This document shows positions 14,204 through 23,376 of a stretch of 35,088 bases of DNA, piece by piece. This stretch comes from Comamonadaceae bacterium (GTDB lineage Bacteria > Pseudomonadota > Gammaproteobacteria > Burkholderiales > Burkholderiaceae_C): positions 1 through 35,088 of the forward strand of contig CANBYM010000027.1 in NCBI GenBank assembly GCA_947373605.1. The letters run 5' to 3'. The translations under genes were made by a program, and so were the position numbers. Numbering within the stretch: the first letter of the stretch is position 1; each line of letters opens with the position of its first letter. Below the pieces are notes generated by a model. That model saw only the letters and a list, made by a program, of their open reading frames with translations, did not search any database and had not been told where the DNA came from.

Positions 14204-17200
14204 GCCGCGCTGGAGAATTGGGCGACCAGTGCCTGGCTGATGTCCAGCGCACCCGCCAGATCGAGGCTTTGCAGTGCCTCTTCGAGGCTGGCCAGGGATT
14301 CCGGCGGCAGGTGCTGCAATTCCTGACGCGCGTTTGCAAACACTTCCAATACGGTCAGGTCATCGTTTTGCAGTAGCGGGATCAGTTGCACCCGCAGCAA
14401 TGCCACTGCAGCGGTTAGGGCCGCCGGGCTTGCGACGTATGTGGGGGCAATGACCGCATCCCCTTGCAGCGTCGCGATGGCGGTTTGCAATGCTGTCATA
14501 GCGTCATCGACGACATCGCAAAGCGGTGCCGCTTGCGCGCGCAATGCTTGAGAATCCGGTGATGTACTGCACGTCTTTTCGAGCTCGGCCAGCAGGGCAT
14601 GTAGCCGGGTCAGTCCCATGGTTCCGGCATTGCCTTTGAAGGTGTGCAGCAAGGCACGTACGTCCGCCATCGCGCCGCGCTGGAGCAGTGCTTCAAGCTT
14701 TGTCGCCAAGGTCTGCAGTCCTTTGCCAAGCTCGGTGGCCGAACGCACGTAGAGGCTATTCATTCCGCCCAGACGGGTCAGTGCGGTTGGCAAGTCAATG
14801 TCAGGTGTGACTGGTAATGGGACTGGTGCGCTGGCGGCTACGGGCTCTGCCGGAACGGACGCAGGTGAGAACCCGGTGAGCGTGAGCAGCATGGTGATCA
14901 GTTGCGCCATGTCAAATGGTTTGCCGATGTGCTCGCTCATGCCTGCCTCGATACATGCATCGCGGTCGGATGCCATGGCATTTGCCGTTAAGCCAATGAT
15001 GGGCAGGCTCGCCAGTTGCAGTTGCGCCCGTATTGCTCGGGTGGCGGCATAGCCGTCCATCACCGGCATTTGCACATCCATCAGCACGGCATCGAATTGC
15101 CGCTTTGCAGAGGCCACCGCATTCACGCCCTGGCGCCCGTCACCGGCGATGGAGACCAGCGCGCCTTCATAGCTAAGCAGCTCTTCTGCAACCTGTTGAT
15201 TGATGGCGTTATCTTCCACCACCAGAATCCGCATGCCTGCGAGCCGGCGCATGCTGCTGCGGGGTGCACGCCGCAAAGATTCGCTGTCCGAGATATCGGC
15301 CAGCGATGCGTCCAACAGCATGGAGGCAGTAACCGGCTTAATGAGAAAGGCATTGACCACGTCTTGCTCAGCTTGCGTGCGCTGCTGCAAGTCGTCACGC
15401 GCGTTGGCCGAAAGAATAACAAATTTCGGCGCTGCACCGCCTAGGCTGAGATGCGCGCCTTGCACACGTTCCAACGTCTCCCAGCCGTTCATGCCGGGCA
15501 TTTGCCAGTCGATATATACGCACTGGTACGGGAACTCGCCCACGTCTCCTGCCCGCAAGGCAATCTGGTCCAACGCCTCCTGGCCGCTGTGAGCGATGTC
15601 TATTGTCCAGCCAAATGCGCTCATCATCTTGGCCATCAGGCTGCAGGCTACCGGGTTGTCATCAATCAACAAAACCCGGTTTGCACTGTGTGGCGCGCGA
15701 GGCACGGCGTTGGCATCCGGTGGGGCCACCGGCAATTGCAGCTCAAAGCTGAAGGTGCTACCCACGCCTAATGCACTGGACAGCGCGACCTGGCCTCCCA
15801 TGATTTCTACCAGTCGCTGGCTAATTGCCAATCCCAGTCCCGTGCCGCCAAAGCGGCGTGAGGTAGACGCTTCCGCTTGCGAGAAGCCGCTGAAAATCTT
15901 GGCCTGATTTTCAGGGGCAATGCCTATGCCGGAGTCCTGCACGCTCCAATGCACACGTGCCATGCCGCGTTCGCCGGCTTGCAGATGCGTGAGCCGCAGG
16001 CTCACCACGACCTGCCCCGACGATGTGAATTTAATGGCGTTACCGGCCAGGTTAATTAAAACCTGTTGTAAGCGCATTGCGTCGCCCAAAAGAACCGGCG
16101 GCAGCGCTGCGTCGATGTCGTAAAGCACTTCAATGGCCTTGCCGCCTACGTTGGCACTGAGCACTACGGCCAGATCGCGCATGAGCCTGTCCACCCGGAA
16201 CGGCCGCACATCAAGCTCCATCTTGCCCGCATCAATCTTGGAGAAATCCAGAATGTCATTGAGCAGACCCAGCAACGATTTGGCCGCGCCTTCGGTCTTG
16301 CTGACATAGTCGTATTGGTTGCCGGTGAGTGCCGTGTTGCCCAGCAGTTTGAGCATGCCCAAAATGGCATTCATAGGCGTGCGAATCTCGTGGCTCATGT
16401 TGGCCAGAAATTGCCCCTTGCTTTGCGTGGCCAGTTCTGCCGCCTCGCGCGCTTCATGCAGGTATTTTTCGTACTGCTTGCGTTCTGTAATGTCCTGAAA
16501 AATGCCGCTCAGGCGTTTCGTCTTGCCGTCTTCAACGGTGGCGCGTCCCGTAGTACGTACCTGAATCAGTGTGCCCTTGGTGGTGTGTGTTTCAAGTTCC
16601 AGGTCATATCCTTCACCGGTCTCAATCGCGTATTCCATCGCCTGAGCGATTCGTTCACGCGACTCGTCGGTGAAGTAACCTACGCCCGCATCCACCGTAG
16701 GATTGAAATCCTCGGGTGACGTTTCGTGAATGCGGTAAGTTTCTTTAGTCCAATAAAGCTGGCTGTTTTCCAGATCCAGTTCCCAACCGCCGACCTTGGC
16801 AATTTCTTGCGACTCTTCCATCAACGCATTGCTCGAAGCCAGCGACTCTTCTGCCCGCTTGCGTGCGGTGATGTCCACAATTTGCGTGATTAAAAATTCC
16901 GGTTGGTCTTCTGCGTCGCGCACCAGCGAAACGCTGGCCAGTCCCCAGACCACATGCCCCTCACGGTGCAGATAGCGCTTGGCGCGCTGGTAGACCTGAA
17001 TTTCGCCACCGGTCAGACGCGCTAACTGATCGGTGTCAACTTTCCAATCGTCAGGGTGGCTGACATCGGTAAAAGTCATCTCGCCCAGTTCCTCGGCTGA
17101 ATAGCCCAGAAAATCGCTCAGCGCGGGATTGGTGGTCAGCCACACGCCTTTGGCGGACAGTATCCCCATGCCACTGGTGGCACTGTTGAACATGGCGGAA

Positions 17201-18543
17201 AAGGTTTGTTCGCTGAGGCGCAGCTGATCGGCTTCGCGTTTGCGCTGGGAAATATCGACAAACGTGCAAATGACCGAGCTGGGTTTTTCGACGCCATCAT
17301 CAAACATGGGCTTGGCATTTACCGATAGCCAGCCAAGACTGCCATCTTCTTTGTAGACACCCATCACCACTTCGCTTACCTCTTGCCCGTTGGCCAAGGC
17401 AACCATAGCAGGGTGCGTATCGCTGGGCCAATCGCTCATGTCTTCATGAATGCAACGCCACACCGGATCGATGGATCTGCGACCGATCAATTGTTCATAG
17501 CGCAAGCCCAGCAGCCTTTGCGCGCTATCGTTGCATGAAACAATGGTGCCATCGGCGCGTTGAACCACAACGCCTTCGTACATGGCATCAATGAGCGATT
17601 TATATTGCACTTCGGTAGCACGCAGTGCCTCATCAGCCGAAACCCGTGCGCTGATATCACGCACAATTTTGGAGATTCCAACGGCTTCGCCGCCCGGGCC
17701 CAGTAGGAGTGACATGCTCAGTGAGACGGGTATTTCACGCCCGTTTTTGTGCAGACGAACCGTCTCGTAGTTGGCAATCACGTCACCAGCGCGCACCATG
17801 GCGACCAACCGCTCCTCTTCGCCCACCAGTGTGTGCGGGAAAAGACGGGTGACCTGCTGCCCTAACATTTCTTCAGGGCTGTAGCCGAACATGCGCTGCG
17901 CACCCTTATTCCAACTGGTAACACGGGCATTGACGTCTTTGCTGATGATGGCATCGTCGCTTTGTTCCACTATGGCAGCAAGGCGAAGGTGTTCTTCATT
18001 GCTTTGTTCGACCTTCAGCTTCCACTCCGCCACTTGCAATAGCTGCGCACGTTTTTCCAGCATTGATGCGGCAGTCACTGCAAGATGGGAAAGAATCTTG
18101 CGCTGTTTCTCCGAAAGCTTTCTGGGCATGCGGTCGATGACACAAAAAGTTCCCACATTGGCACCATTACTGAGTTTGATCGGTGCGCCCGCATAGAAGC
18201 GGATGTCGGGTGCCTGCGTGACCAGCGGGTTGCCAGCAAAACGCGGGTCGGCAGCGGCGTCAGGGATCTCGAAAATGCCGTCGCCCAGAATCGCGTGGCC
18301 GCAAAAAGAAATGTCTCTAGGAGTTTGCTCTGCGTCCAGCCCCACACGGGATTTGAACCATTGCCGGTTGGCGTCGACCAGACTGATCAGTGAAATCGGA
18401 ACCTCGCAAACCAGCGAAGCCGTTTGCACCAGCGCGTCCAGATCAGCTTCGGTGCCGGTGTCCAGCACCTCCAGGTCGAACAGGGCGTGCAGACGCGCTT
18501 CCTCGTTCGCAGGCGTATCTGGGGCTGTGTAGCGCGTGTTCAA
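14200..18543 (-). CDS. Hybrid sensor histidine kinase (GAF, PAS repeats, HisKA, HATPase, REC, REC, HPt)
   Basis: This 1447-residue soluble multi-step phosphorelay kinase has no membrane segments. A GAF domain (about residues 20-165) is followed by about four PAS/PAC modules (190-705), HisKA with H718 in MSHEIRTP, HATPase with the N box INLAGNAIKFTS and G boxes DSGIGI and GGTGLGLAI, receiver 1 with D1012 (YIDWQMPGMNG), receiver 2 with D1156 (LMDVQMPVMDG) and a C-terminal HPt with H1300 (LLHTFKGNAGT). All phospho-acceptors are present. The output protein is not adjacent. The start is TTG at 18543, since an in-frame stop lies just upstream and no early ATG exists. It lies downstream of the FAD gene on the same strand, 38 bases apart. 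The signal is unknown. Confidence 0.93.
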   Translation of the reverse strand: MNTRYTAPDTPANEEARLHALFDLEVLDTGTEADLDALVQTASLVCEVPISLISLVDANRQWFKSRVGLDAEQTPRDISFCGHAILGDGIFEIPDAAADPRFAGNPLVTQAPDIRFYAGAPIKLSNGANVGTFCVIDRMPRKLSEKQRKILSHLAVTAASMLEKRAQLLQVAEWKLKVEQSNEEHLRLAAIVEQSDDAIISKDVNARVTSWNKGAQRMFGYSPEEMLGQQVTRLFPHTLVGEEERLVAMVRAGDVIANYETVRLHKNGREIPVSLSMSLLLGPGGEAVGISKIVRDISARVSADEALRATEVQYKSLIDAMYEGVVVQRADGTIVSCNDSAQRLLGLRYEQLIGRRSIDPVWRCIHEDMSDWPSDTHPAMVALANGQEVSEVVMGVYKEDGSLGWLSVNAKPMFDDGVEKPSSVICTFVDISQRKREADQLRLSEQTFSAMFNSATSGMGILSAKGVWLTTNPALSDFLGYSAEELGEMTFTDVSHPDDWKVDTDQLARLTGGEIQVYQRAKRYLHREGHVVWGLASVSLVRDAEDQPEFLITQIVDITARKRAEESLASSNALMEESQEIAKVGGWELDLENSQLYWTKETYRIHETSPEDFNPTVDAGVGYFTDESRERIAQAMEYAIETGEGYDLELETHTTKGTLIQVRTTGRATVEDGKTKRLSGIFQDITERKQYEKYLHEAREAAELATQSKGQFLANMSHEIRTPMNAILGMLKLLGNTALTGNQYDYVSKTEGAAKSLLGLLNDILDFSKIDAGKMELDVRPFRVDRLMRDLAVVLSANVGGKAIEVLYDIDAALPPVLLGDAMRLQQVLINLAGNAIKFTSSGQVVVSLRLTHLQAGERGMARVHWSVQDSGIGIAPENQAKIFSGFSQAEASTSRRFGGTGLGLAISQRLVEIMGGQVALSSALGVGSTFSFELQLPVAPPDANAVPRAPHSANRVLLIDDNPVACSLMAKMMSAFGWTIDIAHSGQEALDQIALRAGDVGEFPYQCVYIDWQMPGMNGWETLERVQGAHLSLGGAAPKFVILSANARDDLQQRTQAEQDVVNAFLIKPVTASMLLDASLADISDSESLRRAPRSSMRRLAGMRILVVEDNAINQQVAEELLSYEGALVSIAGDGRQGVNAVASAKRQFDAVLMDVQMPVMDGYAATRAIRAQLQLASLPIIGLTANAMASDRDACIEAGMSEHIGKPFDMAQLITMLLTLTGFSPASVPAEPVAASAPVPLPVTPDIDLPTALTRLGGMNSLYVRSATELGKGLQTLATKLEALLQRGAMADVRALLHTFKGNAGTMGLTRLHALLAELEKTCSTSPDSQALRAQAAPLCDVVDDAMTALQTAIATLQGDAVIAPTYVASPAALTAAVALLRVQLIPLLQNDDLTVLEVFANARQELQHLPPESLASLEEALQSLDLAGALDISQALVAQFSSAA

Positions 18544-18581
18544 TCCGGGGGTCCAACAAAGTAGCTATACGATTCCCAATG

Positions 18582-20423
18582 TTAGTGCCTGCGCTGTGCC
18601 GCGTCTAGTTTGCAAATCGATTGCGCCAGTGCCTCGGCTACCCGGATTCCGTCGACACCGGCCGACATAATGCCGCCCGCATAACTGGCACCCTCACCGG
18701 CAGGAAACAGCCCTCGTACATTGGTACTTTGCAAGTCGTCACCACGTGGCATTTTTAACGGTGACGAGGTGCGGGTCTCAACGCCGGTGAGCACTGCATC
18801 GGACATGTCAAAGCCCTTAATTTTTTTACCGAATACTGGCAGTGCTTCGCGAATCGCCTCGATGGCGTATTCAGGTAGCGAAGGCGTCAAGTCACCGAGC
18901 TTGACGCCGGGTTTGTAAGACGGTGTAACAGTGCCGAATTTGCTGGATGGTTTTGCCGCAATAAAGTCGCCAACCAGCTGGCCTGGGGCCTCATAGTTTG
19001 CGCCCCCTAAGGTGTAGGCGCCGCTTTCCAGCCGTCGCTGTAACGCAATGCCCGACAGAGGATGCGCGGCAAGGGGGTCCTTGGACCTGAGAGTGGCCGC
19101 TTGTGCGGCGTAGCGCATGCCGGCTTCTTCACCAAAGGCATGTATGAATGCGGACTCATCCTGTGGGTAGTCCTGCGGATCAATGCCCACCACAATGCCT
19201 GCGTTGGCATTGCGCTCGTTGCGCGAATACTGGCTCATGCCGTTGGTGACTACCCGACCGGGTTCGCTGGTTGCAGCCACAACCGTACCGCCCGGACACA
19301 TGCAAAAGCTGTACACCGCGCGGCCGTTTGCGGCGTGGTGCACGAGCTTGTAGTCGGCCGCGCCCAACATGGGATGGCCTGCATGGCGTCCCCAACGCGC
19401 GCGGTCAATCACGCTTTGCGGATGTTCAATTCGAAAGCCCACCGAAAACGGCTTAGCCTGCATCGCCACGCCGCGCTCAAACAGCATGGAAAATGTGTCG
19501 CGGGCGCTGTGTCCCAAGGCCATCACTACATGGTCTGCTGGCAGCAAATGCATTTGACCCGTTGCCACGTCCAGCACCTGCAAGCCGCGCAGTTGTTGGC
19601 GCTCTAGCGGGCCGTCCAGCACCACGTCAACGACCCGCTGCTCGAACTGAACCGCGCCGCCCAGTGCAATGATCTGTTCGCGCATGTTCTCCACCACCTT
19701 AACCAGTTTGAAGGTGCCGATGTGCGGGTGTGCCTCGTACAGAATTTCCGGTGGCGCACCGGCTTTGACAAACTCATCCATGACTTTGCGGCCCAGAAAG
19801 CGCGGGTCTTTGATTTGGCTCCACAACTTGCCGTCTGAAAACGTACCTGCACCGCCTTCGCCAAATTGCACATTGCTCTCAGGATTCAACTTTCTTTTGC
19901 GCCACAGACCCCAGGTGTCCTTGGTGCGCTCTCGCACCTTGCGTCCGCGCTCCAGCACGAGTGGCTTGAAACCCATCTGGGCCAACACCAGCGCCGCAAA
20001 CATGCCGCAGGGTCCAAAGCCCACAACCACCGGCCGCAGCGGCAAATCGGCCGGTGCCTGCGCTACCGCTTGGTAAGCCATGTCCGGCGTTGCGATGATG
20101 TGGGGGTTGCTGGAAAAACTTTCCAACAGTTGCTTCTCCAGCTTCAAGACCGCTTGCGTGTCGGCGGCTTGGAGGGAAATGTCGACGATGTAGACCACCA
20201 CCAGATCCGCCTTGCGTGCATCAAAGCTGCGTTTGAATACGTGCAAGTGGTAGATGGCTTGAGGCGCAATATTTAAGGACTTGGCGGCCAAAGCGGTGAG
20301 TGCCGCCACCGGATGTGCCACTGGTGCGCGGTCTGCGTCCGTTTCGGCCGGCGCGTCGGCTGCGCGGCGCAAATCAACGGGCAGTGCACTTAAAGGGAGT
20401 TTGAGTTCAGACAGGCGAATCAT
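18582..20423 (-). CDS. NAD(P)/FAD-dependent oxidoreductase, COG2509-type
   Basis: This is a flavoprotein of about 613 residues. The N-terminal 100 residues (ending about YIVDISLQ) form the characteristic small domain of this family, followed by the dinucleotide-binding VVVGFGPCGMFAALVLAQ and the LERGRKVRERTKDTW segment. FGEGGAGTFSDGKL is a further family hallmark. A second FAD-contacting motif near the C-terminus reads GLFPAGEGASYAGGI. The substrate is not known for the family. ATG 20423 (MIRLSELKLPL) is chosen over an upstream start at 20459. The gene probably shares an operon with the downstream kinase. Confidence 0.88.
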   Translation of the reverse strand: MIRLSELKLPLSALPVDLRRAADAPAETDADRAPVAHPVAALTALAAKSLNIAPQAIYHLHVFKRSFDARKADLVVVYIVDISLQAADTQAVLKLEKQLLESFSSNPHIIATPDMAYQAVAQAPADLPLRPVVVGFGPCGMFAALVLAQMGFKPLVLERGRKVRERTKDTWGLWRKRKLNPESNVQFGEGGAGTFSDGKLWSQIKDPRFLGRKVMDEFVKAGAPPEILYEAHPHIGTFKLVKVVENMREQIIALGGAVQFEQRVVDVVLDGPLERQQLRGLQVLDVATGQMHLLPADHVVMALGHSARDTFSMLFERGVAMQAKPFSVGFRIEHPQSVIDRARWGRHAGHPMLGAADYKLVHHAANGRAVYSFCMCPGGTVVAATSEPGRVVTNGMSQYSRNERNANAGIVVGIDPQDYPQDESAFIHAFGEEAGMRYAAQAATLRSKDPLAAHPLSGIALQRRLESGAYTLGGANYEAPGQLVGDFIAAKPSSKFGTVTPSYKPGVKLGDLTPSLPEYAIEAIREALPVFGKKIKGFDMSDAVLTGVETRTSSPLKMPRGDDLQSTNVRGLFPAGEGASYAGGIMSAGVDGIRVAEALAQSICKLDAAQRRH

Positions 20424-20503
20424 GGCAAGGCTCGTGGTCATCAAGCAAGCCGCCATCATAGTGCCCCCGGGGCCTCAGCCAAGCAGGCGCCGGCAGTTGC
20501 CTT

Positions 20504-21526
20504 TCAGGGCTTGACTTCGTAACCCAATATAGCGGTGTATGTCTCGCTGCCGAACGCCTTGCCCAACACCAATAGTTGCCCCGGTATTTGCGATTGCAGG
20601 TCCAGCGAATACGCGTTGTCCTGTTTTTCCATTTCGAGCCAAGTGCCCGTTTGGGCAACCGCCATCTTTTCGAACGTGTCGGAGCGGATGCGGAACTGGT
20701 AAGTGCGCGCCGGTTTCAAGTTATAGGCTAAGGGTGCTTTTTGCACAGAAGCCAGATGGTAGGGTTGCTCATAAGTCTGCACAAAGTAGCCGGCAAAGTC
20801 GGGGTTGGACAAGGTTTCCCATGCCGCGAGCGCCGAAATTTCATTATTGAAAAAAGTGGTTTTGACTTCGGGCAGTGCCTCAAATTCTTTTTGTGAGAGG
20901 TGGGGAGTGTGTTGAAGCTGCCAGCTATCGTCTTTCGGAAAATGGCTGAACACCAATTGCTCCGGCGGCACCATGAAAAACGCCTCTGATAGGACTTTCT
21001 TGTATTTGCCATCCACGACGTAACCTGCACCCCAGGTGGCGTCAATCATGCGCCATTCGCCGTCGACTTGAATGGCATTCCACATGTGGTTGGGCTTGTC
21101 AAAATGATGCGTGCCTTGACCCACATATCCCTTGGCAAAACCTTCGATAGTTTTGACTTCCAGCCCCGCTTCGTGGGACAGATCGGCGAAAAGCGTGGCG
21201 AACCCATCGCACACACTCTGGCGTTTGGTTAGAACCTCGGAGGCATTCATTTTGGAGAGCTTGCCGGCCAGGTAGGCATCGACATCGTATTCAATGCGAT
21301 CCGTAATCCAGCGGTAAATCGCGCGGATCTTTTCCCGTTCGGTGTGCAGGTCGTGGGTCAGGTACGCGGCAAGTGCTTTGGTAGACTTTTCGACCTCGGG
21401 CGGTGCGGCTAGCGCGCGCGCGTCAATGTCTGCGCGTTCCTTGCTTTGGAGCTCACCGCCCAGGGCGGGCGCAATTAGGGTTAGCGCCGCAAGCACCCAA
21501 CCCGCAAACCGTAATTTTTTTTGCAT
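20504..21526 (-). CDS. Secreted transglutaminase-like (KY-type) domain protein
   Basis: This exported protein of 340 residues has a cysteine-protease-like transglutaminase fold. The signal peptide is MQKKLRFAGWVLAALTL with cleavage near ALGGE. The catalytic triad is visible: C106 in QSVCDGFATLF, H147 in PNHMWNAI and D162 in MIDATWGAG, in the order and spacing of the family. The last 120 residues after the core form a beta-rich region similar to the KY peptidase tail. A good GAGGAG ribosome site precedes the ATG on the minus strand. The role is unknown; periplasmic proteolysis or cross-linking is inferred from the fold. It is the first gene of a run of three on this strand. Confidence 0.85.
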   Translation of the reverse strand: MQKKLRFAGWVLAALTLIAPALGGELQSKERADIDARALAAPPEVEKSTKALAAYLTHDLHTEREKIRAIYRWITDRIEYDVDAYLAGKLSKMNASEVLTKRQSVCDGFATLFADLSHEAGLEVKTIEGFAKGYVGQGTHHFDKPNHMWNAIQVDGEWRMIDATWGAGYVVDGKYKKVLSEAFFMVPPEQLVFSHFPKDDSWQLQHTPHLSQKEFEALPEVKTTFFNNEISALAAWETLSNPDFAGYFVQTYEQPYHLASVQKAPLAYNLKPARTYQFRIRSDTFEKMAVAQTGTWLEMEKQDNAYSLDLQSQIPGQLLVLGKAFGSETYTAILGYEVKP

Positions 21527-21624
21527 CGCACCGCTCCTCTGTGCGAAGTATGCGTTTGCCGCTAGCCCGCGTCAATGGAGCGGCGAGCCCGAAGCGACCT
21601 TGATCTCCTCCCCATGGCTAAAGC

Positions 21625-21651
21625 CTGAGGTTTTACGCAGATGTGGATAAT
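21625..21651 (+). promoter_or_regulatory. rnpB: Probable rnpB promoter
   Basis: GATAAT (21646-21651), preceded by TGTG, looks like a good -10 element and lies 6-8 bases before the predicted 5' end of RNase P RNA. The -35 region is weak (CTGAGG at 21625-21630 with a 15-base spacer). The start point is predicted from the RNA's P1 helix. Confidence 0.5.
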
Positions 21652-21656
21652 AAGAG

Positions 21657-22006
21657 GGGTGAAGCTCACCAGACCACCGCTGGTGCAATCTTGGAAACAA
21701 GGCACTGGAGGAACGTCCGGACTGCATAGGGCAGCGTAGCAGCTAACAGCTGTCCACCGACCGGTTGTGCGCGCAAGCGCATGGCCCTAAGGTGAGGATT
21801 AGAGCAACAGAGACGAGCCGCTTCGGTGCGGGTGAAACGGGCAATCTCTACGCGCAGCAATACCAAGTAGGCCAACGTTGACGGGGCCCCCGGAGTTGGC
21901 GGGTAGGTAGCATCGAGCCGTCCGGGCAACCGGCGGCCCAGATTAATGGTGGTCACATGCGGGGTAACCCGCATGCACAGAATCCGGCTTATCGGTGGGC
22001 TTCACA
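21657..22006 (+). ncRNA. rnpB: RNase P RNA component, bacterial class A
   Basis: This is the catalytic RNA that matures tRNA 5' ends. Conserved pieces in order are GGAGGAACGTCCGGACTGC with ATAGGGCAG (21707-21735), AGAGCAACAGAGACGAG, GGTGAAACGG, AGTAGGCC, TAGGTAGCATCGAGCC, and AGATTAATGGTGGTC with ACAGAATCCGGCTTATCGG near the 3' end. P1 pairs GTGAAGCTCACC (21659-21670) with GGTGGGCTTCAC (21994-22005), which sets the boundaries to within a few bases. The length of about 350 is normal. No intrinsic terminator of the classic kind follows, only the P1 stem and a short ACTTTTC run. A CBS-domain protein gene begins 65 bases downstream. Confidence 0.93.
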
Positions 22007-22070
22007 CTTTTCACAGTTTGCGCTATGGTTAGTGCTACGGATAGTTATTCTTATTACTCGCGGAGGCACC

Positions 22071-22502
22071 ATGCGACCAGTCATTGAACTCATTAAAAAA
22101 CAGCAATCCAACACGCTTTGGAGTCTTACTCCGGATACCAGTGTGTTTGAGGCCTTGCACATACTGGCCGAGCACGACGTCGGGGCCCTGATGGTGATGA
22201 GTCAGGGCAAATTGGTCGGCATTTTTTCGGAGCGGGACTACACCCGAAAAATAGCGCTGTCAGGCAAATCGTCCAAGGACACTCCGGTCAGTGACATCAT
22301 GACAGCCAAGGTCCTCACTGTGAATTCCCAGACGCGTACCCGGGACTGTATGGCCTTGATGAGTGCCAAAAAAATCCGTCACTTGCCGGTGGTGGACGGT
22401 TCGATGGTTGTGGGCATGATTTCAATTCGCGACATCATGGATGACATCATTTCCGACCACGAGGCCACGATCAGCCAGCTGCAAAGCTACATCGCCAGCT
22501 GA
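22071..22502 (+). CDS. Two-CBS-domain protein
   Basis: This is a 143-residue cytoplasmic protein made of two CBS domains: residues about 8-62 (LWSLTPDTSVFEALHILAEHDVGALMVM, then GIFSERDYTRK) and about 75-130 (VLTVNSQTRTRDCMALM, then HLPVVDGSMVVGMISIRDI). Such proteins bind adenosine nucleotides and often act as regulators. A strong GGAGG (22062-22066) precedes ATG 22071. The frame is open upstream through the end of rnpB, but that part is not coding. It is isolated: the next gene is convergent. The target is unknown. Confidence 0.92.
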   Translation: MRPVIELIKKQQSNTLWSLTPDTSVFEALHILAEHDVGALMVMSQGKLVGIFSERDYTRKIALSGKSSKDTPVSDIMTAKVLTVNSQTRTRDCMALMSAKKIRHLPVVDGSMVVGMISIRDIMDDIISDHEATISQLQSYIAS

Positions 22503-22521
22503 CCGGGTTCCGTCGGAAAGC

Positions 22522-23376
22522 CTAGAACTTTTCAAACTCGGCCAGGTAGCGCCACTGGCCCAAGGGCAGGTCGCTTAAAACCACGCGTCCCAAACGGATG
22601 CGTTTGAGGGCCAAAAGCTCCAGCCCTGCCTTTTCGCACAGATGGGCAACCAAGCCGGGATGTGCACCTTTGACTGCAAAGCGCAGTTTGCTGCGCTCCG
22701 GCGTACTGCTGTTGACGCTGAATTTGGTGTGCGGCATGGGGTTGCGAGAGTCATTGAGTGCGCGGGCAATTTTTTGCAGCGATTCGGGCGCAACTTCGCC
22801 GGCAACATCGGCTACCAGTTCGTGTTCCATCGACCCCAAGTCTTCGCTCAATTTGCGGGTGGTGCGCCAGTCCTGCGTGAAAACAAGCAGGCCGCTGGCG
22901 CCGGTTTCCAACGGTATTTCAGCATCCAGATGGCTGAAGTGGCGCTTGAGTATGCGCACGCCGCCAGGGTCTTGCGCCCAATGGGTGGACGCAAGCAATA
23001 GGCCGCGCGCATTTTGGGGGGCGGGAGCGCGCTGCTTTGCGGCTGGCTGGCGCGCGCGCTTTTGCACATCGCTGTCCCCTTCATCGTCCTCGTCTTCGTC
23101 GCTGTCTACGCCGTCTAACCAGCCCGGTGGCTTGTTCACAATCAGCGTCACTGCTTCGGTGCCCAGCAAGGTAGCTGCGGGGTCAATGGTGATGGTTTGA
23201 TGGCTGACCCGAAACGGCGGGTCTTCAACCACTACGCCGCCCACCTTCACCCAACCGCCTTCAATGTAGAGCTCGGCTTCACGGCGCGAACAGGCTTTGA
23301 GTTGCATCACGCGTTTGGAGAGCCGCTCACCTTCGCTCTTGACTGCTGCAACAGCCTTTGGGGTCGAGCGGATCAT
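22522..23376 (-). CDS. RsuA/RluB-family pseudouridine-synthase-like protein, catalytic Asp apparently lost
   Basis: This protein of 284 residues has an N-terminal S4 RNA-binding domain (RLSKRVMQLKACSRREAELYIEGG) and a pseudouridine synthase fold. The position that in active enzymes reads GRLDxxTxGLLLLT here reads IPLETGASGLLVFT, so the catalytic Asp is E157 and the preceding Arg is Pro. An acidic insert (GVDSDEDEDDEGDSDV) follows KPPGWLD, and a basic Ala/Pro/Lys stretch follows it. RNA binding is likely retained while isomerase activity is doubtful. I chose ATG 23376, which overlaps the MBL gene stop by 4 bases; 23397 is possible. The likely substrate would be rRNA. Confidence 0.82.
   Translation of the reverse strand: MIRSTPKAVAAVKSEGERLSKRVMQLKACSRREAELYIEGGWVKVGGVVVEDPPFRVSHQTITIDPAATLLGTEAVTLIVNKPPGWLDGVDSDEDEDDEGDSDVQKRARQPAAKQRAPAPQNARGLLLASTHWAQDPGGVRILKRHFSHLDAEIPLETGASGLLVFTQDWRTTRKLSEDLGSMEHELVADVAGEVAPESLQKIARALNDSRNPMPHTKFSVNSSTPERSKLRFAVKGAHPGLVAHLCEKAGLELLALKRIRLGRVVLSDLPLGQWRYLAEFEKF

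Noticed and set aside
21666..21974. Minus-strand open frame within the RNase P RNA gene
   Set aside because: The conserved RNase P core explains the sequence; the peptide has no family pattern.
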